From: JAWBOW01 sp038825775
Lineage (GTDB): Archaea; Nanobdellota; Nanobdellia; Woesearchaeales; WAPY01
Assembly (NCBI GenBank): GCA_038825775.1
Contig: JAWBOW010000022.1
Coordinates: forward strand, 1-14,542
Direction: 5' to 3'
Length of the DNA: 14,542 bases
The notes beneath the pieces were generated by a model that had not been told where the DNA came from, did no database searches, and saw nothing but the letters and a program-made list of their open reading frames with translations. Both the position numbers and the translations under genes were made by a program. Each line of letters opens with the position of its first letter. The stretch's first letter is position 1. Positions 1 through 7,349 of the stretch are shown piece by piece.

Positions 1-995
1 ATTTTGTCTCTGCAGTTGATAATTCTTTTGAGGCATTTAAGTTTTTTGAATACAAAGAATCAACAATACAGCCTGGAAAAACAATAGGGCCTTATGGTTT
101 AGGAGCTTCTGTTTTTAGTTTATTCATCACATGCGGTATTGGTGTTTCGATAGGAATTTATTATTATTTAACATCAAAGAATTTGGTAATGTTAAGGAAT
201 AGAACAAGAGATCTTGAAAAGGAGTTCGCATCTGCACTATTCCAACTTGGTAATAGAATAGGAGATGGACTTCCTGTTGAAATTGCATGTCAAAAAGTAA
301 GTGAAACTATGAAGGGAACTCTGTCTGGAAAATTCTTTGAAATAATAAGTATTAACTTGCAAAAACTTGGTATGGGATTAAATCAAGCAATCTTTGACAA
401 AACAAAAGGAGCTCTTAGTTATTTTCCTTCAAACATGCTTGAGAGTTCTATGAAGGTTTTTGTTGAAAGTGCAAAAAAAGGTCCAATAGTTGTTTCAAAT
501 GCATTGATGAATGTTTCAAGATACATAAAGGAAATGCACTCTGTAAATGAGAGATTAAAGGACTTGCTTGGTGATATAATTTCTTCTATGAAAACACAAA
601 TTTCTTTCATAACTCCAGTGATAGCAGGGATAGTTGTTGGAATAACTTCTATGGTAACAACAATTATTGGAAAATTATCTGAACAATTAGCAAGTGGTGG
701 GGTTGAGGGTTCTGAATTAAGCGGAACTTATGAGATGATGAAGAGAATGTTTGGTGATGGAATTCCAACTTATTATTTTCAAATTGTTGTTGGGATTTAT
801 GTTGTTGAAATAATTTATATTCTTGCAATGCTCTCAAGCGGAATAGAAAATGGTTCTGACAAACTTGGTGAGAGACATTATATAGGTAATTCTCTTATAA
901 AGAGCAGTTTGCTTTACGGATTAGTTGCTTTTTTGGTTATGATTATGTTTAATCTTATTGCTCTTGGAATAATGAAAGGAACAGGAGTTATTTAG
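1..995 (+). CDS. Type II secretion F-domain (FlaJ/TadC-like) membrane platform protein, 5' end outside the window
   Basis: This is the C-terminal part of a polytopic platform protein of the archaeal type IV pilus or archaellum class, which anchors the assembly ATPase and pilin fibre at the cytoplasmic membrane. The reading frame is open from position 3 with no stop, so the gene begins before the window. A TTG near 183 is internal. The upstream codons encode a hydrophobic helix (about 98-170) directly before the cytoplasmic F domain. That domain opens with RDLEKEFASALFQLGNRIGD and the expected glycine-rich turn GDGLP, typical of FlaJ/TadC proteins. Three further hydrophobic segments follow, around 600-665, 770-835 and 905-985, and the stop is TAG at 993-995. 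No ATPase or pilin gene lies in the window, so archaellum, adhesive pilus or secretion use cannot be separated. The family call is strong and the specific role is unknown. Confidence 0.85.
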   Translation, partial: FVSAVDNSFEAFKFFEYKESTIQPGKTIGPYGLGASVFSLFITCGIGVSIGIYYYLTSKNLVMLRNRTRDLEKEFASALFQLGNRIGDGLPVEIACQKVSETMKGTLSGKFFEIISINLQKLGMGLNQAIFDKTKGALSYFPSNMLESSMKVFVESAKKGPIVVSNALMNVSRYIKEMHSVNERLKDLLGDIISSMKTQISFITPVIAGIVVGITSMVTTIIGKLSEQLASGGVEGSELSGTYEMMKRMFGDGIPTYYFQIVVGIYVVEIIYILAMLSSGIENGSDKLGERHYIGNSLIKSSLLYGLVAFLVMIMFNLIALGIMKGTGVI

Positions 996-1028
996 TTAGA
1001 ACTTTGTAAAAAAAAAAATTTCGTTAAA

Positions 1029-1036
1029 TTTATAAA
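1029..1036 (+). promoter_or_regulatory. Putative TATA box for tRNA-Gly
   Basis: TTTATAAA lies about 67 bases before the mature tRNA 5' end, in the gap after the FlaJ-like gene. An archaeal start about 25 bases downstream would give a leader of roughly 45 bases for RNase P to remove. This is inferred from motif and position only. Confidence 0.4.
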
Positions 1037-1102
1037 TCAGTTATTAAAACAAAACTAGGTAAAAAACAAGAGTAATAAAAAAATAAAAAATTTTCTTTTC
1101 AA

Positions 1103-1174
1103 GCGCCGGTGGTCTAATGGTTATGACTGCGGCCTTCCAAGCCGTATGTCCGGGTTCGAATCCCGGCCGGCGCA
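1103..1174 (+). tRNA. tRNA-Gly (anticodon UCC)
   Basis: A complete 72-base cloverleaf can be folded. The acceptor stem GCGCCGG (1103-1109) pairs perfectly with CCGGCGC (1167-1173), followed by discriminator A1174. The D arm has GTC at 1112-1114 pairing with GAC at 1125-1127, with the conserved GG in the loop. The anticodon stem GCGGC/GCCGT (1129-1133 and 1141-1145) closes a seven-base loop with TCC at 1136-1138, which reads GGN glycine codons. The T arm CCGGG-TTCGAAT-CCCGG (1150-1166) is canonical. CCA is not encoded and must be added after transcription. No intron is present. It stands alone, between the FlaJ-like gene and the convergent htpX. Confidence 0.96.
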
Positions 1175-1233
1175 TTTAAAAAAGAAGAATATTCTAAAAA
1201 AAAGAAAAAAATAATATAAAGAACATAATAAAA

Positions 1234-1239
1234 TTTTTT
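1234..1239 (+). terminator. Possible oligo-T terminator after tRNA-Gly
   Basis: A run of six T lies 60 bases past the tRNA and 17 bases before the convergent htpX stop. Archaeal termination commonly uses oligo-T on the non-template strand. The local AT richness makes this a weak call. Confidence 0.3.
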
Positions 1240-1255
1240 AATTGTTAATAAAACT

Positions 1256-2140
1256 TTATAATTTTTCTAGTGCTTTTATTCTATCCTCAATTGGCGGGTG
1301 TGTTGAGAACAAGTTTGATAAAAAATTTTTTGGCAAAGGGTTTGAAATATAAAGGTGAGCTGTTCCTGTTGTTGCGTTTTTTAATGGGGTGTTTTCTTCT
1401 TTTATCTTCTTTAAAGCACCTATCAAGCCTTTTGGATTATGAGTAAGCAATGCAGAGTCAGCGTCTGCTAAAAACTCTCTTCTCCTTGAAATTGCAAACT
1501 TTATAATCTGTGCAAATATTGGTGCTAGTGCAATAAATATTAATCCTATTATTAGTAAGATCAAATTTCCACCACTATCTTTATCTCTCTTGCCACTAAA
1601 AACACCATACCAAAAGTTTCTTATTGCAATATCAGACAGTATTGCAACAACCCCAACCAAAACAGCTGTTATCGTCATTATCCTCATATCATAATTCTTT
1701 ATGTGGCTTATTTCGTGCCCAATAACACCTTCAAGTTCTTGCCTGTTAAGTTTCTTTAAAGCTCCTTCTGTTACTGCTATTGTTGCTCTATTTGGAGAGG
1801 TTCCTGTTGCAAAAGCATTTATTGATTGTTCTGGAAGAACATAAATCTTTGGTGTGGGAATTCCTGCTCCTTTTGCTAACGCTTCAACAATATTCACATA
1901 ATATGGAAAGTCCTTTTTTGTTGCAGGGTATGCTCTTGTAATTTTTAATACGATTTTATCAGCATTATAATAACTGATCAAAGCCATAATAATTGAGATA
2001 ATAAGAGCAAAAATTAATCCAATAAGTCCATAACCTAAGATGTAGTCAAAGACAAGTCCTAAGAGTAATATGAACAGGACAAACAAAAATATCAAAAAAA
2101 ATGTTTTCCTCTTGTTGGATTCAATCCTTTGGTAAATCAT
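1256..2140 (-). CDS. htpX: HtpX family membrane zinc metalloprotease (M48B)
   Basis: HtpX is a membrane-bound endopeptidase that degrades damaged or misfolded membrane proteins, with its active site facing the cytoplasm. The 294-residue length is normal for the family. Two N-terminal hydrophobic helices (about 14-32 and 36-57) precede the catalytic HEISH motif at 142-146. Two more helices follow (about 153-172 and 192-214). The third zinc ligand is E222 in the RREFLADADS stretch, and a PPIEDRIKAL motif closes the C terminus, as usual in HtpX. All key residues are present, so the enzyme should be active. The start is ATG at 2138-2140 without a clear Shine-Dalgarno. It lies 58 bases after lemA on the same strand and is probably co-transcribed. 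A TATA-like stretch near 2154-2166 could also give it a promoter of its own. Confidence 0.95.
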   Translation of the reverse strand: MIYQRIESNKRKTFFLIFLFVLFILLLGLVFDYILGYGLIGLIFALIISIIMALISYYNADKIVLKITRAYPATKKDFPYYVNIVEALAKGAGIPTPKIYVLPEQSINAFATGTSPNRATIAVTEGALKKLNRQELEGVIGHEISHIKNYDMRIMTITAVLVGVVAILSDIAIRNFWYGVFSGKRDKDSGGNLILLIIGLIFIALAPIFAQIIKFAISRRREFLADADSALLTHNPKGLIGALKKIKEENTPLKNATTGTAHLYISNPLPKNFLSNLFSTHPPIEDRIKALEKL

Positions 2141-2198
2141 TTTTGTTTTTTTAGTTTAATATTATAGTTTACTATTTTTGTTTTTTATGATGTTGTTT

Positions 2199-2744
2199 TT
2201 AGTCAAACTTTACTTTAGGAGCTTTTCTCTCTTCTGCTGTAACCTCAAACAATTCCTCTTTCTTGAATCCAAACATTTTTGCTATTATGTTAGTAGGAAA
2301 AACTTCTATTGCGGTGTTAAGCATCATAACAGCATCATTATAAAATTGTCTTGCATACGCAATCTTGTTTTCTGTTCCTGCAAGTTCTTCTTGAAGCATC
2401 ATGAAGTTTTCATTTGCCTTTAACTTTGGATAGTTCTCAACAACTGCAAACAATGTTTTTAAAGTTGATTCTAATGCAGAGTTCGCCTTTGCTTTTTCCC
2501 TTATAGTTTGTGCTTTACTTAGCATATTCCTTGCTTCTGTTATTGCCTGTAGTGTTTGCTTTTCATGTTTTACATAACCTTTTACCGTTTCTACAAGGTT
2601 TGGTATTAAATCAATTCTTCTCTTTAGTTGAACATCAATCTGAGCCCATGCATTTTTGACTCTGTTCTTTAATACGACTAATCTGTTATAACTTAAAACC
2701 ACATACAAAACAATAACTCCTAATATAATCCAAAACCACATCAT
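2199..2744 (-). CDS. lemA: LemA family membrane-anchored protein
   Basis: LemA proteins have one N-terminal membrane helix and a long helical soluble domain. Their biochemical role is not firmly known, but they recur beside htpX and other membrane proteases. The 181-residue product has a hydrophobic N-terminal helix (about 3-19). The family signature follows: YNRLVVLKNRVKNAWAQIDV, then RRIDLIPNLVETVKGY, ENFMMLQEELAGTENKIAYAR and a C-terminal YNTAI-like FYNDAVMMLNTAIEVFP. Two ATG codons stand at 2739-2744. GGGGTG (2750-2755) lies five bases before the first, supporting 2744 as the start. It is the upstream gene of a lemA-htpX unit, so the two products probably work together in membrane protein maintenance. 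Confidence 0.94.
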   Translation of the reverse strand: MMWFWIILGVIVLYVVLSYNRLVVLKNRVKNAWAQIDVQLKRRIDLIPNLVETVKGYVKHEKQTLQAITEARNMLSKAQTIREKAKANSALESTLKTLFAVVENYPKLKANENFMMLQEELAGTENKIAYARQFYNDAVMMLNTAIEVFPTNIIAKMFGFKKEELFEVTAEERKAPKVKFD

Positions 2745-2749
2745 CTTTA

Positions 2750-2755
2750 CACCCC
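2750..2755 (-). promoter_or_regulatory. Shine-Dalgarno of lemA
   Basis: GGGGTG on the minus strand, five bases before the lemA ATG, matches the archaeal GGTG core. It shows that this mRNA has a leader, in contrast to the apparently leaderless genes elsewhere in the window. Confidence 0.7.
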
Positions 2756-2810
2756 ATTTTTTTATTTTCTCTTTATTTATCTTTATTTACAATCCTTTTA
2801 TCAACAACAC

Positions 2811-2820
2811 TTTATAAATA
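2811..2820 (-). promoter_or_regulatory. Putative TATA box of lemA-htpX
   Basis: Minus-strand TATTTATAAA sits about 70 bases upstream of the lemA ATG. A start about 25 bases downstream leaves a leader of about 40 bases carrying the GGGGTG ribosome binding site. A second TATA-like pair lies further upstream at about 2888-2912. Confidence 0.45.
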
Positions 2821-3014
2821 TTTCCTTTTTTTGAATAATCTTTATGTCATTAATTGTTTGGTGTTAATAATAAATTTGGTTAGAGATTTTTTATATAAAA
2901 TTTTTATATAAAGATTCCTGTCCTATTTTATTTTTTGTTTCCAAAACTTTATACTTCTTCAAATTTCTTTACCTAAAACTTTTATTTTTTATCTTATCAT
3001 CATATCTCTAATTG

Positions 3015-3059
3015 TTTTCATCATATTTTTCATCATATTTTACTTATTTTACTTATTTT
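3015..3059. repeat. Short tandem low-complexity repeat
   Basis: Two overlapping 15-base copies of TTTTCATCATATTTT (period 12) run into two copies of TTTTACTTA (period 9). Read on the minus strand, the second part is AAGTAAAATA repeated, the same word found in the A-rich spacer at 14404-14445. It could be replication slippage in spacer DNA. No function is evident. Confidence 0.5.
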
Positions 3060-3267
3060 GTCAAGGGTTTTTGTTTTCTTTGCTTTACTTTTTTCTTTTT
3101 GCTTTTTTGTGTAATTTTTCTTCAATTAGTTAAGAATTTTTTTATTTTCTTATTTTTGCTTTTTATCATATTTTTCATAATTTTGTAATTTTAATTTTTT
3201 ATTTTTCTCTTTTATTTTCTTATCTCTTGCAATTTTTAATATAAAACTTGCCAAACTTGTTTTTATT

Positions 3268-5532
3268 TTATATTTCCTTTTCACTCTCAGAATTATTATT
3301 TAGTTCTTCTTTTAAGTAATCCTCATATAGAGAATCCAAAACCCTTCTTATTTGTTTTGCCTTTTTATCACCAATAAGATCAACCTTTTTTAGTTCTTCT
3401 TCTGTTGCGTTTACAATATTTTTTATTGTTCCGAATTTTTTTAGCAATGGTTTTGCTAGCGAGCTTCCTATTCCTGGAAAGGATGAAACTATGTACTCTT
3501 GCTGTTCTTTAAGAGTGAGTGGTTTTTTTGAGTGAAAATCAAAACTGCTTTGTCTTTGCTCTTGTTCCTTTTTAGCAATTGTAAATAAAAGTTCTGCTGT
3601 TTCTTTTGAGTTCTTTGTCCAAATTATTGGAATACCATAATTTATTATTATCGTTGCTATCATTCCATTTATTGCATTTTTATGAACCTGCCTTATGCTG
3701 TAAATATCCTCAACCCCTTCAATTACTATCAAAGGCCTCTCATAATTCTCTCTTAAAGATTTTATTTGGTCAAGTAATCTGCCGTCAATTATTGAGTCAA
3801 TAAAATCATAAGTTGTTTTAACTTCAACACCAACCCTATCACTCAAAACATAATCTGCTGTTTCTAAACTTTTAAGTTCTATTTTTAAGCCCAAATCTAT
3901 TAGTTCTTTTATTATTCGTGAATTTTTTTCTCTATGATCAACGATGATTATTATACTATTATTCTTTATGTATTTTGTTAGATCAACCTCTTTTTTCTTT
4001 TCCTTTTCTGGTTTTAGCATGAGTTCATTCTTTAATGTCAGCAGGGTTCTCTTCATTTTTTTCTCCTTGTTAAGAGCGGCCCACATGTAAGCTTCGTCTC
4101 TTGTGTCTTTTGTATAAAGGATAATAACAATTCCTTCTTCTTGTCTTCCAGTTCTTCCCCTTCTCTGAATTTGCCTTATAGCGCTTGGTATTGGCTCGTA
4201 AAAAATGACCAAATCAACTTGTGGAATATCAAGCCCTTCCTCTCCAACAGAAGTGCTTACAAGAACATTAAAATTATTATTCCTGAAGTCCTCAATAATC
4301 TGCTTCTGCTCTTTTTGGCTAAGACCTGTTTCTAATTTCTTCATTTGCCCGACAAAAATCTTTGATTTTATGTTCCTATTTTCAAGTTCTTTTATAATCT
4401 TGTTTGCAGAATCCCTGTATTGTGTGAATAAAATAATCTTAATGTCTTTTTTATTATTTACGTATTCACTTATTATTTCAATTGCTCTTTTTATTTTTGG
4501 GTGTTCAAATCCCTTTTCATAAAGTATTTGGGTTTTTGCAATTGCTGTTCTAAAATTAAGATCCTTTGAAAGATTCTTTGTAGCCCTAACTCTTGTATTA
4601 GAAACTGATTCTAAAAATCTTTCAAAATAGTTTTTTAGTTGTGATATCCCTTGGGTTTCTAATAATTCAATAGCGTGTTGTATCTTTATTGCTTGAGAAA
4701 TAAATGATGACGCTTGCATTAGCATATAGTTTTTTGTTTCGTTTATTTGAGCATGAAGTTCATTTTGTAAGTTTAGAAGTTCCTTTTTTGTTATTCCCTT
4801 GCTTATGTTTGTTTCTAAAATTTCACTTGCCTTTAACAATTTCTCCTCATAACTCTTTTTTAATAATTCTCTTATTTCTTTAAACTCTTCTGGAAAAACA
4901 ACTTCTTCCCAAAAAATCTTTATTTTCTTAACATAAGGACTTACATCAGGATCCTTCTCTGTTCTAACTTCAATATTTTCTATGAAAAGGTTTTTGCAAA
5001 CTTCTCTTATCTTTTCAATATTACTTCCAGGAGAAGCTGTAAGTGCAAGTATTCTTGGAAAATTAGCAGAATGATAGTATTTTTCTGCAATAAAAACATA
5101 AGAGTAATTACCAACAGCCCTGTGTGCCTCGTCAAAAACTATTAAGCTCACATTTGAAATATCAATTCTTGAAGAGATTATGTCATTTTCAAAACCTTGC
5201 GGTGTTGAAAATATAACCCTTGCTTTTTCCCACAAAGAAACCCTTTTTTTAGGATTAACACTTCCTGTGAAAATAGCAAAGTATTCTTCTCCAAGATTTA
5301 AGTGTCTTTTGAATGTTTCTATGTGCTGCTCAACTAAAGGTCTTGTTGGTGCTAGAATAACAACCTTTGAGTTTGGTATTGTGTTTAATCTCTGAACAGC
5401 AAGCATAAGAGCAATTGCTGTTTTTCCAAGCCCTGTTGGAAGAACAACTAACGTGTTATAATTTACAGCAGTGCCTAATATTGTTTGCTGATACAATCTT
5501 GGTTCAAAGTTTTTAAGCGAAATTCTTTCCAT
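3268..5532 (-). CDS. hef: Hef-type helicase/XPF-family nuclease
   Basis: Hef is an archaeal homologue of FANCM and XPF that unwinds and cleaves branched DNA at stalled replication forks. The 754-residue protein has all three expected parts. The SF2 helicase carries PTGLGKT (32-38), APTRP (61-65), DEAH (134-137), TAS (165-167), TSVGEEGLDIP (427-437) and QRRGRTGR (456-463), with a helical insertion at about 215-340. The XPF/ERCC4-type nuclease (about 526-660) carries VDHREKNS, ADYV and VEVKTTYD, then SIIDGRLLDQIKSL. Tandem helix-hairpin-helix motifs occupy about 680-737. The usual GDY and ERKxxxD motifs read ADY and EVKxxxD here: V571 replaces the arginine, while E570, K572 and D576 remain. A TATA-like box sits 27 bases before the ATG and there is no Shine-Dalgarno, so the gene probably has its own leaderless promoter. 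Confidence 0.94.
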   Translation of the reverse strand: MERISLKNFEPRLYQQTILGTAVNYNTLVVLPTGLGKTAIALMLAVQRLNTIPNSKVVILAPTRPLVEQHIETFKRHLNLGEEYFAIFTGSVNPKKRVSLWEKARVIFSTPQGFENDIISSRIDISNVSLIVFDEAHRAVGNYSYVFIAEKYYHSANFPRILALTASPGSNIEKIREVCKNLFIENIEVRTEKDPDVSPYVKKIKIFWEEVVFPEEFKEIRELLKKSYEEKLLKASEILETNISKGITKKELLNLQNELHAQINETKNYMLMQASSFISQAIKIQHAIELLETQGISQLKNYFERFLESVSNTRVRATKNLSKDLNFRTAIAKTQILYEKGFEHPKIKRAIEIISEYVNNKKDIKIILFTQYRDSANKIIKELENRNIKSKIFVGQMKKLETGLSQKEQKQIIEDFRNNNFNVLVSTSVGEEGLDIPQVDLVIFYEPIPSAIRQIQRRGRTGRQEEGIVIILYTKDTRDEAYMWAALNKEKKMKRTLLTLKNELMLKPEKEKKKEVDLTKYIKNNSIIIIVDHREKNSRIIKELIDLGLKIELKSLETADYVLSDRVGVEVKTTYDFIDSIIDGRLLDQIKSLRENYERPLIVIEGVEDIYSIRQVHKNAINGMIATIIINYGIPIIWTKNSKETAELLFTIAKKEQEQRQSSFDFHSKKPLTLKEQQEYIVSSFPGIGSSLAKPLLKKFGTIKNIVNATEEELKKVDLIGDKKAKQIRRVLDSLYEDYLKEELNNNSESEKEI

Positions 5533-5553
5533 ACTTGCGTAGAGTTTTTTCTT

Positions 5554-5563
5554 GTTTAAAAAG
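5554..5563 (-). promoter_or_regulatory. Putative TATA box of hef
   Basis: Minus-strand CTTTTTAAAC is centred about 27 bases before the hef ATG, the spacing expected when transcription starts at or next to the start codon. No Shine-Dalgarno is seen between. Confidence 0.5.
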
Positions 5564-5599
5564 TTTTACAAAATAATTGTCCTGTGATATTTTATTACT

Positions 5600-5989
5600 T
5601 CATAATTTTATTATTTTTCTCTCATAAAGAAAATAGGAACCAAAAGAAGAAATAAAGAAAAGAACAAGTATTACCTTCCATTGTTGGAACAGGTTTCCTA
5701 TTAAGTATCCTATTAAGAAAGAAAACATCCAAGCATACTTTGGAATTCTCTCTCTGTTGTGTTCGTCATACAGCAAAACACCAAACAAGAAACCAAAGAT
5801 GACAATAACAGCGTAAGAAACAAAATTTGATGAGCTTATTATTGCTAATAAGAATCCAATACACAAGAATATAAACATGAGTAGTTCTATCCAATTGTCC
5901 AAAATGCTTATTGCTTTCTTCACTTTAAAAACTTTTTTATGCTTTTTAAATAAACTAAAGATTTTCAGAATATAAATGTTTCTGAACAA
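5600..5989 (-). CDS. Small unrecognised membrane protein, four predicted helices
   Basis: No family is recognised. The product of up to 129 residues has a short basic N terminus rich in K and F. Four hydrophobic segments follow (about 33-51, 57-74, 86-100, 105-122), with a charged loop YDEHNRERIPKY at about 74-85 and a basic C-terminal tail ERKIIKL. The first possible codon is TTG at 5987-5989. No ATG occurs until M38, just before the first helix, and a GTG at residue 23 is another candidate, so the start is uncertain. No Shine-Dalgarno precedes any of them. It begins 21 bases after the stop of the degenerate M50 homologue and is probably transcribed with it, so a partnership in the membrane is plausible but unproven. 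Confidence 0.6.
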   Translation of the reverse strand: MFRNIYILKIFSLFKKHKKVFKVKKAISILDNWIELLMFIFLCIGFLLAIISSSNFVSYAVIVIFGFLFGVLLYDEHNRERIPKYAWMFSFLIGYLIGNLFQQWKVILVLFFISSFGSYFLYERKIIKL

Positions 5990-6010
5990 AATTAAAAAAT
6001 TTTGAAAGGA

Positions 6011-6751
6011 TCAGAATGGATTTTCGATCCAAAGGAATACGATTAAAGAGAGTAATCCTAATAATAAACTGCTTAATAAAATCCAAAACACTCCATTTAT
6101 AAAAAGTAATAAGGACGCCCCAACAATTGCTCCCAAACTAAAAAAGTAAAGTGGTCTTGATGCAAAGAATATCTTGCTTCCATCAAGAGGAGGCACAGGA
6201 ATCATGTTAAACAAAGCAAAATAAATGTTTACTAAAATTGCTGTTGGCACAAGTCCTGAAATTGCATATGGCTGAAGGATTTTTAAAACAAGAGCTAACA
6301 AAACATTTGCTAGCGGACCCATAAGAGCAACCAATCCCATTGCAAAATAATTAAGCCCATACCTAAAGTATCCTAACCTATGTCCTGGCATGAAATGAAC
6401 AACAAAACTTCCTGCAACTATAAAGAATAAATAACCCCTGCTCAGAAATGTTAGCATTAAGCAGAATAACAAACCATAAAACCACATTGTGTATTCTGCA
6501 TTAAAACCTATGTGCAAAGCATAAATCTTTTGAGCCAAAATTCTTATAAGAAGTGCCAAGGAAACTATCAAGAACATATTAAAAAGATTTTTTAAACCAA
6601 GCAACACATCAGGGCTTTCAGAAGGACCCCATTGTCTGAAGGATAAACAAAAAGCAAGTATTAAAGCAGTTATTATAAAGCTCTTTACCTCCTCATCATT
6701 AAACCTAAGGTATCTTTTTATCTTGTCCTGCAAATCAAAAAAACTATACAT
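6011..6751 (-). CDS. M50 (site-2 protease-like) membrane protein lacking the HExxH zinc motif
   Basis: Site-2 proteases cut substrates within the membrane using zinc bound by HExxH and a distant Asp. This 246-residue, highly hydrophobic protein keeps much of the M50 framework: GPLAN at 145-149 and NMIPVPPLDG at 182-191 with D190. It aligns with the intact M50 protein at 13578-14165 through a shared block. Where that protein has HELAHKFVAL, this one has RILAQKIYAL (70-79), encoded at 6530-6544 for the first five codons. Both histidines and the glutamate are gone while flanking residues are kept, so it should not be a protease. The frame is long, intact and preceded by a TATA-like box, which argues against a decaying pseudogene. 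It may bind or regulate membrane substrates, as inactive M50 and rhomboid relatives do. It leads a probable two-gene unit with the small membrane protein downstream. Confidence 0.82.
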   Translation of the reverse strand: MYSFFDLQDKIKRYLRFNDEEVKSFIITALILAFCLSFRQWGPSESPDVLLGLKNLFNMFLIVSLALLIRILAQKIYALHIGFNAEYTMWFYGLLFCLMLTFLSRGYLFFIVAGSFVVHFMPGHRLGYFRYGLNYFAMGLVALMGPLANVLLALVLKILQPYAISGLVPTAILVNIYFALFNMIPVPPLDGSKIFFASRPLYFFSLGAIVGASLLLFINGVFWILLSSLLLGLLSLIVFLWIENPF

Positions 6752-6771
6752 AAATAAAAAAATAGAATCAG

Positions 6772-6783
6772 TGTTTTTAAAGC
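6772..6783 (-). promoter_or_regulatory. Putative TATA box of the degenerate M50 gene
   Basis: Minus-strand CTTTAAAAAC is centred about 27 bases before the ATG at 6749-6751. A second AT-rich candidate, TTTATAATAA, lies at 6784-6793. The region 6752-6912 is shared with the divergent plus-strand gene. Confidence 0.45.
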
Positions 6784-6884
6784 TTATTATAAACTTTTAA
6801 AGTATTACTCAAGATTATTTTATTAATAAAAAAAAGGCAAAAATAACCAAAAAGAATAATTAATCACTAAAAAATAAAAAAATT

Positions 6885-6892
6885 TTTAAATA
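6885..6892 (+). promoter_or_regulatory. Putative TATA box of the divergent 143-residue gene
   Basis: TTTAAATA is centred 24-25 bases before the ATG at 6913, with no Shine-Dalgarno between, which fits a leaderless transcript. Confidence 0.5.
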
Positions 6893-6912
6893 AATCTTTC
6901 TTATATCTAAAA

Positions 6913-7344
6913 ATGCTCAAGTATGCTGAGATTTTAAAGCCGATCAAAAAAATATTAAGATTAGATAAGGAATATTATAATAAAATCGAATTATTAGGAA
7001 AAAAGCATAATTCAGAAACAACTAAAAGTTTTAGCAAAAAATTATTTTTTAAAGATTATTATGGACAAAAATACTGCTTAAGGATTCTTCCATTAATAAA
7101 CGAAAATAATGAATTAGAAAATTTTCTTGTTTTGGAAAGAATTTTAGAAAAAAATCTAAAAGAAGAGGTGGGACTTCTTTGCTTGTTAAAAAAGAACTCC
7201 TTAAGTTATTCTATAAGAGATTACAAATTAGAAGACATACTAAACAATTTAGAAAGCGGGTGTGATTTTTACTGCATAACTTATGGAGAAAAGGAAAAGG
7301 ATATTTTAGGTCCTTTTAGAATAAGAGAAATAATATACGAGTAA
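6913..7344 (+). CDS. Unrecognised soluble protein, 143 residues
   Basis: No family is recognised. The product is charged and rich in K, E, L and N. It has no membrane segment and no signal peptide. A basic N terminus with repeated IL/KK patterns (residues 1-35) leads into a mixed region with aromatic residues (FFKDYYGQKYCLRILPLI, about 46-63). A helix-like ENFLVLERILEKNLKEE stretch follows, and the end is PFRIREIIYE. Four cysteines are scattered and do not form a zinc-finger pattern. The ATG is preceded by a well-placed TATA-like box, which supports a real gene. It stands alone on the plus strand, and its stop lies five bases from the stop of the convergent TraB-family gene. Existence is fairly sure; function is unknown. 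Confidence 0.7.
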   Translation: MLKYAEILKPIKKILRLDKEYYNKIELLGKKHNSETTKSFSKKLFFKDYYGQKYCLRILPLINENNELENFLVLERILEKNLKEEVGLLCLLKKNSLSYSIRDYKLEDILNNLESGCDFYCITYGEKEKDILGPFRIREIIYE

Positions 7345-7349
7345 AAGGA

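Larger units (their letters stand above)
2745..3267. other. 523-base T-rich spacer with no gene
   Basis: No credible coding region or structured RNA was found. The plus strand is dominated by T runs, so the strand transcribed by the flanking hef and lemA genes is A-rich here. Short low-complexity repeats are visible. TTTTTATATAAA occurs twice in a row around 2888-2912. TTTTCATCATATTTT occurs at 3015-3029 and 3027-3041. A nine-base period TTTTACTTA follows at 3038-3059. The lemA promoter and leader occupy the left end. It is far longer than the other spacers between genes here, apart from the one at 14166-14503. Confidence 0.6.

Noticed and set aside
2178..2423. Plus-strand open frame of 81 codons opposite lemA
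   Set aside because: It is antisense to a clearly conserved gene, with a cysteine- and phenylalanine-rich product and no regulatory signal.
3015..3059. Possible CRISPR-like or tandem repeat array
   Set aside because: The repeats are short, overlapping, AT-only in character and have no unique spacers or cas genes nearby.
4205..4522. Plus-strand open frame of about 105 codons inside hef
   Set aside because: It lies antisense to conserved helicase motifs, has no promoter or ribosome site, and its translation is a low-complexity, serine- and phenylalanine-rich product typical of a shadow frame.
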